64,000 nucleotides of DNA, taken from positions 41,193,967 to 41,257,966 of the forward strand of contig NC_064437.1 of the NCBI RefSeq assembly GCF_023343835.1, written 5' to 3'. Positions 10,928-23,200 of the stretch are shown piece by piece. This stretch comes from Lagopus muta (lineage: Eukaryota; Chordata; Aves; Galliformes; Phasianidae). A program made the translations under genes and the position numbers. Within the stretch, counting starts at the first letter, position 1, and every line of letters starts with the position of its first letter. Below the pieces are notes generated by a model. It did no database searches. It saw only the letters and a program-made list of their open reading frames with translations, and was not told where the DNA came from.

Positions 10928-10987
10928 GCGTAAGGCGGGCGCTGCGCTGTGACGCGTTAGCTGCGACGCGGCTGCCCTTCTCTGCCG

Positions 10988-11228
10988 ATGAGGCGGTGCG
11001 CGTGGCCGCTGCTGCGGCTGTCGGCGCGCGCGGGGCTCGCCCTGCGCCATGGCGGGGCGCTTCGCCTCCGCCCCGCCGCCGCCTCGTCGTCCTCCTCCTC
11101 ATCGTCCTCGGACGGCGGCGGCTTGCGTGCCCCCGACACCTCCCTCTTCGTGCCCGTGCCGCTGAAGCCCGCCGAGGGCGCGGCGGAGGAGGACGTGGGC
11201 GCCGAGCTCACGCGGCCCCTCGATAAGG
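10988..11228 (+). CDS. SUPV3L1: SUPV3L1 exon 1 (residues 1-81)
   Basis: Holds the presequence, a Ser/Gly-rich low-complexity linker with nine serines in a row, and the conserved APDTSLFVP and [12 protein letters not shown] segments. The donor is AAGG|gtgagg. Intron 1 is about 2.5 kb and carries a CR1 fragment. Confidence 0.93.
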
Positions 11229-14200
11229 GTGAGGCGGGCGGCGGCGTCCCGCGAGCCGGGCCCGGGCTGCGGTAGCAGTCCGTCCGACGGCGGGGTGGAA
11301 GCTGGGGGGAGGGGCGGCGGAGCTGCGGGCGCCGGGCTTAATGAAGCGTGCTGGTGGCGTGTTACTGTCGTTAAACCCCGTCATAGGAAGCGTGGTAAAG
11401 CGATCTGCGTTGGTTTGGATCTCTCCGAGGGGTAGCAGAGGGCTGTGCTGAGCGCTGCTCGCTGGTGAGAGATGGCAGAACCCAAGGGGAAGGCGTGGAG
11501 CTGTACAGAGGAGGGTCAGGTTGGCATCAGGAAACAGTTCTTCACCGGAGAAGGGCACAGGAACAGCCTGCCCAGGGAATTGCTCGCAGCACCGAGCTTG
11601 ACTGAATTCAGGAAGCGTCAGGACGATGCTCTGAGGTACATGGCCTGATTTTTGGGCAGTCCCATGTGGAGTCAGGAGTTGGAATTGATGATCCTTTTGA
11701 ACAGACAGATCTGCTGTGTGGGAAGCCAGCACATCATGCCGTGTAACTTCAGAGTTCTAGATTAAGCTGATTTGTAGCTATAACACTCAGCACACTGAAA
11801 GCCAGTTGAATGCCTTCGTCCGTCAGACCGTGGGTGTGTGCTTGCTGATGAGAGGTGGAAGCTGAGAAAGGTGGGTGTTATCAGCAGTTCCTGCATCAGA
11901 AAGAAGAGATGCCTGAATGAGTGTATTGGTTGGCCACTTGGATTAGACCACGTAAGCCTGATTGAAAAATTGTGCTGAGAAATCAGTAATGCTCAAGTAA
12001 TTGAAGAATATGAGCTAAAATAGTGTTCTAGAGTGAGAAAATTGTTGAGATGAGGGAAGAAATTCTTAAAACGGAAGTGAATGGTGGAAAGGGTAATTAG
12101 TGATTGAGCTAGGATACGTCTCCTGCATATCTACCCTGGTTGCTAGTTGTTTTTGCAGAAATATATTGACTATGTGCGTTAAGTTATCGTGGCCATACCC
12201 TAGTTGGTTTGTGATGGCAGCATCATTTTGTTTAGATAGACCTTATTTTTAAGATGAATGTTTGTGCTTAGGAAGGATCATGACCTTAGATGTTTAGAGC
12301 TGTGATGGTCCTACTGTCACGTTGCCTTGGATGTTCTGGCATGTTCTGGCAGACCTTTTCATCTTGCAGTAAAGGCCAGCAGGTTGTGAATTCAGATATG
12401 TCTGATGTTGTGTTAGCTGCTCTCCTTTCCTACAGACGCTTCTCAGAAGAAATCATTCTTTCTCCTGCTGAGGTGTTTTCCAATCTGTCTTCGGTTTCCT
12501 TGGCCCTTAACCATTTCTCTCATGAAGATACAGATGGCTGTTTATTAATGTTTGCCTGCTGACAGCAGCCTTGGTCTTACTCAGTTGCCTGTGTGAGCAC
12601 TCCAGAAGTAATCTACAGGTTGTGGTTGGAAATCCATTCATAACACTGCTGTAACAAGGCCTGGGGTATGGGATGTAGCCACCACTCTCACACTTTTGGC
12701 TCTGGCTGCATTGGTTTTCTGCTCTTGTCACTTGGTGATTTTCGTTATTCAAAATAGGTTACCTCTGCTCTAGAATATAGTTTTTCAGAAAAAGAGGCAA
12801 TCTTTTGGTTATTTAACGGAAAGCTTTCTGTGTCGAGGTGGGCATTTTGTGTGAGTCCTGGCATTGTGTCGTGCAGGCCTTCGTAGACATTGATTTTAAA
12901 AATAGCATAAGTTTGTGGCTAGGTGCTGATGAGATCTGTGGGGCTGCTATGAACTCCTGATTTGCTAATGATGGGAATGGGGCACTTTTGCCACTGTGAT
13001 TTAACTAACATTTAATGAACTGAATTCAGAACATATATTGGTGAATGTTTTTGTTTGTTTGTTTGTTTGTTTTTACAGCTCAGAACTTCTCTTTCAGGGA
13101 AGGGAATGGGCTTATTAATAACTTCATAGTAATCAGGTGTTCATGTCAAATCTCTTAATTTGTGATCTATTTGAAGGAAGCCTGCTAAGTTTTCTTCTCC
13201 CCACCTTTATTTTAGCAGAGAAATAGGAAGAACTCTGCACCTGCTTTGCCAGATGTTCCTGAGTGTCTGTCTTAAAAGCAGAGAAGGTCTCTCAAGATGC
13301 TCAGTAAAAGCTTTAATAGAGTGATTCAAGCAGATTTAATTTTAACATTAAAACCTACTGCTCACTGATAGGAGCCAGAAAAAAAAAAAAACACCCCACA
13401 ATGCAAACTGCCCCCAAAATGTACCTCTTGTTTTGTTTTGTAAGATGTTTGCTGCAGGTTCCCTTGCTTATGGTTTCCTCTCTCTACTGGGAGAAGCTGT
13501 TCTATTGCAGCTTAAGATTGTCTTCTTCCACAAAAGCCTTAATCAGTGATTGAGGTTAATATGGGGAGAAGTCATTTGAGACTGTTCAGAATGGCACAGA
13601 GTCCCTCTCTCCAGAGTAATGAGACTGCAAGCCATGACCTCTGGGTCAGCAAAATGTGATTTGATTTTGAGCAAGCTAAGAAATGCTATTCTTCTTCTGC
13701 AGGTGAAGTTCTGAAAAACTTAAATAAGTTTTACAAGAGAAAAGAAATCCAAAGGCTAGGAGCAGAAAATGGATTAGATGGTAAGAAAATGTTCTAAGAT
13801 TTTCTTTTATGTGAAATCTGGTTTTATTTGGATATGACTATTAGTAGGTTGGGTCTTTCATGATTCTCACATCAGTGGTTGGTTACTTCTCTGTGGTTTC
13901 TTCTCTCACTGGGTTCAAATAACCTTGAATTTATTTGCAGTATTTCATGTGAAGGAATAGATTTTTGGTGAACCACATCAGTGGTTTGTTCACAAATACA
14001 GTGTTGTGATCCCACTCACATTTGGATTTTCATTATCTTTTGCAGCTCGCCTGTTTCACCAAGCCTTTATAAGCTTTAGGAAATATATCATGGAATCCAG
14101 TTCTGTGAGTGCTGATTTGCATATTATTCTCAATGATATATGCTGTGGTGCAGGCAAGTATCTGGAGTGCTTGTAAGATAATGTGCATTTTCTATTCCTG

Positions 14201-17200
14201 TTTTTGACCTCTGTACTCACCTACCTATCTGTGATCCCCCCTACCATGCAGAACACAGGCTGTGCTCTGTCTTTAAACCTTCTGAAGTGGGAACAAAAGA
14301 GGTGGAGATCTTAGCAAGTGGAAGCCCATTGCTTTGTAGCAGCTGCTCATTGTGAAATGAAAACTGCACTGTTCGATGTGTTCCTTTGTCACTAGGGGGC
14401 ACTTTGAGAGCTTTCTCCTGCCCTTGAGAAACTTGGGAGCGCAGCTCTGTGACCACTTTCTGTGTGGCACTAGTGGAATCAGAATCATAGAATGGTTTGT
14501 GTTGGAAGGGACATTTAAGATAATGTATTCCAACTCCCCTGCTATAGGCAGGGACACCTTCCTCCAGACCAGGTTGCTCACAGCCCCATCCAGCCTGGCC
14601 TTGAATGCTTTCAGGGAGGGAGCATTCACAGCCTCACTGGGCAACCTGTTCCAGTCTGTCACCATCCTCACAGTAAAGAATTTCTTCCTAATATCTAATA
14701 AGAATCTACTGTCTTCCAGATTAAAACCATTTCCCCTCATCCTGTAGTAGGCAAAAGCTTTGCTTGCTTGCTTGCTTACTGCATTATGTGTTGTAATTAA
14801 CAGCGCTTAACCAATGCTGGCTGGTAATTGTAGAAACAACTTTCTCCAGAGGTTGAACTTTAGCATTGTATGTATGTTTTCAATGATAGTAATTTAAGAC
14901 CCCATGTCTGCTCTGCAAGCATTCAGAACTGTGAATGGTGAACTTGGATCTCTTTTCTGAATTGAGTTTTTATTTTTGATTTTTATTTCACTCACCTAGG
15001 GGTTAGCGTCTCAAAATTCTGAAATGGGAACCCAAGTCTTTGTGGCTTCAGGAAGCTGCAAACTATTCTGGAGGTCCTCTGCTTTTCTCTGTTTATCAAC
15101 AAACACAGTCTAGAAGCTTTTCCTCATTCTAAGGCAGCATGTGAATTTAGGGAGAAAAGACTCAGATCTTGGAACAGAAAAAAGTATTTCTCACCCTGCT
15201 TTTTCATAGCTTCTTATATAGAAGTTTTGTAGTCTTGGAGACTTGCAAGAGTGATAAACTGATCTCAGATATTTTTCCATGTTCTTTTGTGAGCTCACGT
15301 GCTCGTGTTAGTTTCTCGTTTTCTACAGAGAGCCAGAAGCTGAAAGACCTGCGTAAATGTGTGGTGGACGTAGCACTGAGTTTTTTCAGAATGTGTTATG
15401 AAGATGCCAGCCTTCAGACAAGCACATCAGCTTACTTAAAAGCGTTTGCCTTCCAGGTCACGTGGATGATCTCTTTCCATTCTTCTTGCGACATGCAAAG
15501 CAGATCTTTCCAATGCTGGACTGTATGGATGATCTGCGCAAGATCAGCGATTTAAGATTGCCGCCCAACTGGTCAGTGAGGACATCACAAGTGATTGTGA
15601 TGTTTCCTTTTCTTAGGGACTTGGAATTTCAAAGTCTGTGGACTAAATTTTTTTCTGAACGTTTGCGTAATGTTTTCAGATTCATTCCTCTGTTTTTATA
15701 ATAGCTTGTGTCAGAAATTCTTATCTGTGTTACCAGGTATATTGCAATCAATTAAGAGGAAAGTTTAGTTGTATCAATTGTGAAAATAACTGAGTTGGTA
15801 TTGGCTCTCCAGAAAGCTGTCTTTTGGCTGTATCTAGGAATTAGTATGTTGGAATGTTAAAATGTTAATGTACCCAAAGAGAGAGACCATAACAGCGAGA
15901 GTCATTTTGAATACTGTGTAAATTTAAATCTAAATGTTAGAAAGGATTGTATGATTAGTGCAGTGAGTATGTAAGACATGGGAACCTCTTTACACTGGAT
16001 GTATTTAAGACCTTGATCTTTATGTTTTCAATACCCACTAAAGTCTTTAAGCTTTTAAATAAATGTTTCATAATAAACGTTTAAGAATGTCACCTAAATC
16101 AGTATCCAGAACATCAGATATAGGTTCAACAGATCTTTTTTTGTGTGTGTGTTTTAGGTATCCAGAAGCCAGGGCTATTCAGAGAAAGATAATATTCCAT
16201 GCTGGCCCTACAAATAGTGGAAAAACATACCATGCTATCCAGAGATTTTTGTCAGCAAAATCTGGAATCTACTGTGGTCCACTAAAACTTCTGGCTCATG
16301 AGATCTTCCAAAAGAGTAATGCTGCTGTCAGTATGTTATATTACTTATCCATACACTTAGTATTGGAACAGTCTCATGAATGCATGTTTGTTAAGTGTTG
16401 TAACTACTTGAAGCAGTCCATGAAGCAGCATTCCTAGTATGGTGCATTTGGCAAACTTGTAGCAGTGTCAGTTCCCAGCAGTCATTTCAGCTTTAGTAGA
16501 GAAGAGCATCACTTTCTTCAGAGCGTGTGCCATGTTGCCATCCCTGTAACCTGCGTTCATTTTCTGTTGCTATTTTCTCTTTGTGGGTTCAGCCTGGTTG
16601 TGCTGTTAACTGTAAGATGTAATTTTTTTGCTGAAATGGAGGAGGACATCTAATTAAGGATATTACTTCTTCATTATGCCCTTCAGTCTAATAGGACTTA
16701 AATACAGGGCACAAGTCTTAGAAGCTGCTTAAAGAAACTGATATCTTCCCTCTTTGAGAAGAAGATTATGTTGTAATGAAGAAATTTAACATGAGTTTTC
16801 TGAATTCCTGTAGAATGTGCCATGTGATTTGGTGACAGGAGAAGAGCGTGTGTATGCCACTGAAGATGCCAGGCAAGCTCCTCACATTGCTTGTACCATT
16901 GAAATGTGCAGCACAAACACACCTTGTACGTATACTCAAGTGTTTCACTGACTTCTATGGGATCTTTGTGTGTTAACACTGAGACATTGTGAGGTAACAC
17001 AGCTATTCTTTTTCACTCCTGTTGGAGTGATTTCTGTACTTTGTTACAGCAGTTTCAGTAAAACCTGAATCACTGTAGGCAGCATTTTTGGTGGTAGAGG
17101 TTTAGCTTGATTTCAACAACTTTTTTTGGAAAGCATTTGTGATATTTCTGCGTAGTACTGCTGTTCCTTGATGCATCAACGTTTTTGTTGTTGTTTTTAA

Positions 17201-20200
17201 GATGAAGTTGCTGTGATTGATGAAATTCAGATGATCAGAGATCCTGCCAGAGGATGGGCTTGGACAAGAGCCCTTCTGGGTAAGCTTGATAGTGTTGGCA
17301 ATTAACTTTTGTTCATGGGTAGATAAAAATAATGACAGTAGTTTTTAATATAATGTAAGGTGAAATGTACAGTCCTCAATGTGTTTAGCTGCAAAATGTA
17401 GTTTTTGGGTAACTGTTTATGTCAGCCAATCTACTGTTGGATGTAAATGTGTAATGTTTTGTCTTTTGTTTCACTGTGTCTTGTTTAGGACTCTGTGCAG
17501 AAGAGATCCATGTTTGTGGAGAAAGTGCTGCCATTGATTTGGTGACAGAGCTCATGTTCACTACAGGGGAGGAGGTGGAGGTAAGCTGTTTAGTTCTGTG
17601 AAGTTATGGATACAACATCCAGTTCTTGCTGGGAAAACAAATGCGGGCTCTTGTCTGGGATACCACTGATCAAACTTACTCTTGCAGTATCTGTTGTTAG
17701 AATGTTTTTTAGAATGTTTCTCAATTCCTGTAAACGGAAGGAAATGTTATAAAGTGTTTGTATTCTTTTTGTTTTATTTTTCTTAAAGAAAGGTAATCAT
17801 TTTGCTGAATTCTCCTTTGGGATTGCTGCAGCTCTGTAGTGGCTTTCTTTGCAGTTCTGTTCTTCCTAGATGGAACTGTTTCTTTCATTTTGCTCTGGTT
17901 ACTTGATCTGTTATTCCTCATATGATGAGAAAAAGAGTTAAAAGAGCTTTCATCTCTAGAAGAAAGCGATAGAAAAATCTCTGAAACCCAAATTTCCTAT
18001 CATAAAAGCTGCTGTCTTCAGAAGGCTCCTTTATGAACCTTATTAAAGACATCACAATTTGATCCTAAAAAAATCCAGCCTGCATAATTCCTGGTGAATA
18101 GGTGTGGCTTTACTTATCTGTGATTGCTGGGTTGAAAGCTATGAAAGAGGGCCACTTACAACATTTGGATGACTGAAATATTGAGAACAGACTCTTATTT
18201 CTTCCTAGAATGGCCACTGTTATGTAATCTATGTATTTCTTCACTTTAATCTAGTTGACATGTACAGATGTGTAGTCTGCAGCGGGAGAAGTGCTGCAAG
18301 TATGCAATTACACCTTTTTTCCAGTAATTATCTGAACAGGTAATTACGGTCTGTGAGAAGTCCCTCAGTGTTGTGGTCAGTTGGGGTGGTAACTGTGCTG
18401 TGTGATCTCCCAGAGGAATTTTTCATCTGAAGTCATGTTTTCTTTGATAACTGTTTTGATTCTAGGTCCGAAACTACAAGAGACTCACTCCTCTTACTGT
18501 GTTGGATTATGCCTTAGAGTCTTTGGATAACCTCCAGCCTGGGGACTGCATTGTTTGTTTCAGTAAGAATGACATTTATTCCGTCAGTCGACAGATCGAA
18601 GCTAGAGGATTAGAATGTGCTGTCATATATGGCAGTCTGCCACCAGGTAAAGCATTCTTCCTTTTATTTTTAAAAGAGTCTTCTGATTTTGATGCTTGTG
18701 TAGAAAAACTTCTAAAATGAAGTTTTAGTTGCATTTTTAAATATAGTGAAAGGTTTTTGTTGACTGATGTTGTCATCTTGGTGTTAGACGTTTTATTATG
18801 TACCATTTAATACTTAATATTGTTCTTTATATAGGCTTAATTAAAATATAGGCTGCTGTCTGCCAGCAGCTCAGGGAATGGTTTAAATCTCTCCTGTCCC
18901 TCTACCCTCAACCAAAGCCAAATACCAGCCAAATATAAAGTTTTTTTTTCTCAACTTACTTTAAAGTCATCAGTCTTAGTGATGTGCTGTATTTATTTTA
19001 TACGAAGAGTTTGCTATGTGAAGTGTCTGTCCTTCTGCTTTAGGAACAAAACTTGAACAGGCAAAGAAATTCAATGATCCCAATGACCCATGCAAAATCT
19101 TAGTTGCTACAGATGCCATTGGAATGGGACTGAATTTGTAAGTACTCTGGACAGGTTATAGTATGATAACTATATTAATATAATAATAATAATAATAATG
19201 ATTATGGGATCTAATTAGTTTCCTCACTTCCTCACATAGTACATAATGCTTTCATTCTGAAGTACTGATAAATTTGACTGTGAAGAACTAAGCTTTAATT
19301 TGAATGGCTTATTTGACCTAATTCTGTGTTATAAGATGGGAGGAACCTGCTTCAGTCTAAACCCGCGGAGGTTTAGATTGGATGTCCTGAAGAATTTCTT
19401 CACAGAGTGGCTGAGCATTGGAACAGGCAGCTCAGGGAGGGTGTGGAGTTGCCATCCCTGGAGATATTTAGGTGAATGTGGATGTGACTCTAAGGGATGC
19501 GATGTAGTGGTGCCCTTCTGAATGATATGTTCCTAAGTAATGTCTGTAGCCATTTATTTTACAAGAGAAGGGGCCTTAGAAGATAAGGCTTTCATTCTTC
19601 TGCAGTAGGTTGTATAGTGGAAATGGTTTGCAAAAAGGATTTCTCTCTGTTTTTGTTCATATATTTCAGGTGTATAAAAAGAATAATTTTTAACTCAATA
19701 GTAAAGCCAACCGTCAATGAAAAAGGAGAGAAGGAAATAGATTCAATTACAACCTCTCAGGCCTTACAAATTGCAGGCAGAGCTGGGCGTTTTGGCTCAT
19801 CTTTCAAGCAAGGAGAAGTCACTACGATGCACCGTGATGACCTGCTGCAGCTGAAGGAGATCTTGAGCGAGTCTGTGCCCCCTGTGAAGGTGGGAGTCTT
19901 TACCTGGTTTGTACAGATGTGCTGCAGGTATATTGAAACTGCTTGTATTTTTAAGAATTAAAAGCTCAGGCATAGAAGATTTTAAGTTCCAGATAAGTGT
20001 GCTCTAAAAAAGGAACTCTGTAGGGTGCTTTGGAGTTTTGTCTTTCTGGATTTTGTATCTGATGCACTAACATAAGAACAATGCTGAGAATTAATGGAAA
20101 ATGTTGTCTTTGTTTTTCCCTTTAGGCTGCTGGCCTACATCCTACTCCCGAGCAGATAGAAATGTTTGCTTATCATCTCCCTGACGCCACTCTATCTAAC

Positions 20201-23200
20201 CTCATTGTAAGAGCAATTGAAATTATTAGCTTCCATAGCATTGTTCATTGTCACTGTTTTCTTAGAAACCAGTACTTCAGGAGCATGACAGCTTGTGAGG
20301 CATGCATTGTTTGCTGATGTTACAGTGTTATACAGCAAAGTATATAGTTTCTAACCTAGAAGTAAAAGATGATGCTTGGAGACCTGGAAGATTGAGGCTG
20401 GTAGGGTGACAGCAGACTTTTAAAATTTGTGTATTTCAGGTCTGGTTTGTAGATACTGAGATTTGTTAAAGAAAAAAAAAAGTCTGTTATTGATATCTTT
20501 AAGTATTCAGTCACATATCTTGTTAAGAAGCTCAGTGCTTTTCTAAAGAACTTTAAAAAAAATCTTCAGAAGATATACAGCAGAGAAACTAGTCTTATAG
20601 GCATTTAACAGCACAGGGCATCTCTTATTTCTACAGACCTTGGATAATTGTCAGGTATTCTTTGGACTCCTCTTTTGCAACATCATATTTATCTTTTGAT
20701 TGTTCTTAAAATAGATCTGCTCCTGGCATTGGCCTAAAGATTGCTCAGTTGTTGATTTTTTTGTACTGTAAAGGCAGCTTTTTGTGCCATGCTAAGTGGC
20801 AAACCTGGAAGTGATTGATTTTTATGATAGTATTCTTTCTAGCTAAAATGTACATTTCTTGAAAACTGCTTTGGGTACTTAGAAGACCGGTTGAAAATGC
20901 GTATTAAAGGACAGTGAGAGCATTATGTCTTCTCTTCTGAGCCTGTGTCAGAGAATTTAATGAAAATCACATTTCAAAGAGTAGAGGCAGCTCTTCTGAT
21001 CTTCCTACTCCCTCTTCTCCCCCCCCCTTTTTTTAATAAAGAATTATTACTATGGATTACATTTGATATTTAACTGTTCTTTCAGTATAACCAGCATTTA
21101 AACCACCAAATCTTTTTTTTTTCTTTTGGTAATAGAAACTGTGACAACTCTTTGCTGTAATAACAAACCTCTTTGTTCGGTGATGTTCTCGCAGGATATT
21201 TTTGTGAGCCTCTCACAAGTTGATGGGCTGTACTTTGTCTGCAATATCGACGACTTTAAGTTTCTAGCAGATATGATTCAGCACATTCCACTGAATTTGC
21301 GGTCACGGTACGTCTTCTGCACTGCACCCTTGAACAGAAAGGAGCCTTTTGTGTGTACCACATTGCTGAAGGTCAGTTTTTGTTTGTTCCTGGGAAAATG
21401 TCAACTTTATTTTAGACTAAGCATATTGTGGTGTTGTGAGCAGCTGTATTTATTGGGAGTTTTGTTGTTAGGTCATTTGAGAGCATTCTTGATGCTTAAT
21501 TCTGGTCATGAAAAATAGTCCTTTAAAAACAAGGTGACACTAATTCAAGGTGTTAGCTTGTCAACAACCTAGGGGAATGTGGGATTTAATTGATGATTGA
21601 TGTGAAAACACATTTAAGTAGAATTGAAATCCCACAGAATGTAATCCTGTGAATTTGATGTCAGAGTTGCATCAGTTCCGTTTTCTGGCCTGGATAAACT
21701 CTTCCTTTCAGGAATTTTTAGTCAGCTGATTTCAGTTTTTCAAAATTAATAATTTCTTTCAAGTGTGTTTACTTGTTACTTTGTTTGACACCATCGTCTT
21801 TTTCCCTCTTTAGGGATTATATTAAACATTTTTAATAATATGTTGTGACCTCTTGTGTTGTGACAGATGTTAGGTATAGACTTGTGCCTTTCAAAAATAG
21901 GTACTGACTTTCCTTAAGAGCTGACTGATCAGTTTAAAGAGTATAAAGAATGACTTGTCCCTTCTTAAAAAAACAAACAAACAAACAATCAAGCATTCAG
22001 ATCTTGAGTAATAAAGTTGCAGGAAGGCATAACGTAATACTGAAGGGAGGTACACTGTTAAAGGCCAATGTGAATGTAATCCCCATTGCTATTAAAAAAA
22101 GAAATGCTGGTATTATATCTATGTGTGGTATTATATTATATATTAGCCAGCTAGGAAGTAGTTACACAAATTCATCAGTGCTCCTGAATATTTTTTTAAT
22201 TTAAATCTTATTTGTCTTGTTTATCTGTTAGTAAAAGAGCAGAGATGTCTATCTTTGAAGAGCTGTTATTGCAGATTAATCTGCTTGGTTGTAAATGAAG
22301 CATTTCCTAAGTCAAGGAATACATTTAATATAATTTTCTCAATCCTGGAGATTATGAAACAAGATAATTAACAGAATAGGAGCAGGAGGAGTAGAAAGCA
22401 TGAAGTCTGTTCTGCTGGGTGAAATCATATATCTCTACTGTCATGTTTTTCTGGATAGTTCTGTACTTTTGCAGCTTAACTCTGTGCATGGCCCATGGAC
22501 AAATCGTGTTAATGAGGTCTGGGAAAGGAGAAATGACTCCTGGTTGAGTAATTAAGTAAAAGAATGTGTGGCATTTGGGCTGTGTAAAACAAAGCAGGTA
22601 TTTTCTGGAGTATTGGACACAAACTCAAGGGAATTTAGTTCAGTGGAATTACTTTGATTTGGTTAGTGGTTGCTCCTTTGATAATAAACTGGCATGAAAA
22701 CATCTAGGAGCAGACTACACTACTGAGTCTTCATTCATTTCTATGCTCTGAGGGTTTCAGTAGACATTTGCTAGAGTGTAGCTGTTGGAGTACAAAAGGA
22801 CATTCAGTCAGTTATGGGGAGTGCAAGCAGCCTGTTTGTTTATAAGTTGGATGAATAATACAACTCATTTCAGAAACGATGGTTTGATTTCCTCCCTTCT
22901 GACTAATGCGGATTTCACTGAATCCTCTTTTTTTTTTTTTGTCTTCCCCCTCCCCCAGTTTGCCAGACAGTTCAGTAGGAATGAGCCTCTGACATTTGAC
23001 TGGCTCTGTCGACACACCAAGTGGCCACTAGCCCCGCCAAAGAACATCAAGGAACTAGTGCACCTTGAAGCTGTTCATGACGTTTTTGACCTGTATCTGT
23101 GGTTAAGGTATATGTACTTGAGATTCACTTTTTTCTTGCTACTATTCATAATGTACAGTCCTAGAAAAGCAGTGTCTTTCCAGCAGTGTGTATGTGGCAC

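Larger units (their letters stand above)
10780..11330 (+). promoter_or_regulatory. SUPV3L1: CpG-island promoter of SUPV3L1
   Basis: Base composition changes sharply from AT-rich to very CpG-rich (for example ggcccggcgcgcgtc, gggcgggccgcgcatgcggg) and stays so through exon 1 into intron 1. No TATA box is visible. A YY1-like and an NRF-1-like site lie 60-100 bases before the start codon. Confidence 0.8.

Noticed and set aside
10699-11226. Open frame of 175 codons across the SUPV3L1 promoter and exon 1
   Set aside because: It runs through a T32 tract and GC-rich promoter with low-complexity output, and it overlaps the real exon 1 in another frame. Only its ATGs from 10891 matter, as possible upstream ATGs.
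14273-14740. 155-codon antisense frame in SUPV3L1 intron 3
   Set aside because: The sequence ([20 protein letters not shown]-like) is a CR1 polyprotein tail remnant within an antisense CR1 copy.
15169-15555. Open frame entering SUPV3L1 exon 4 from intron 3, with a possible extra exon near 15330
   Set aside because: It is out of phase with exon 4. Exon 3 to exon 4 joins perfectly without it and gives the expected protein.
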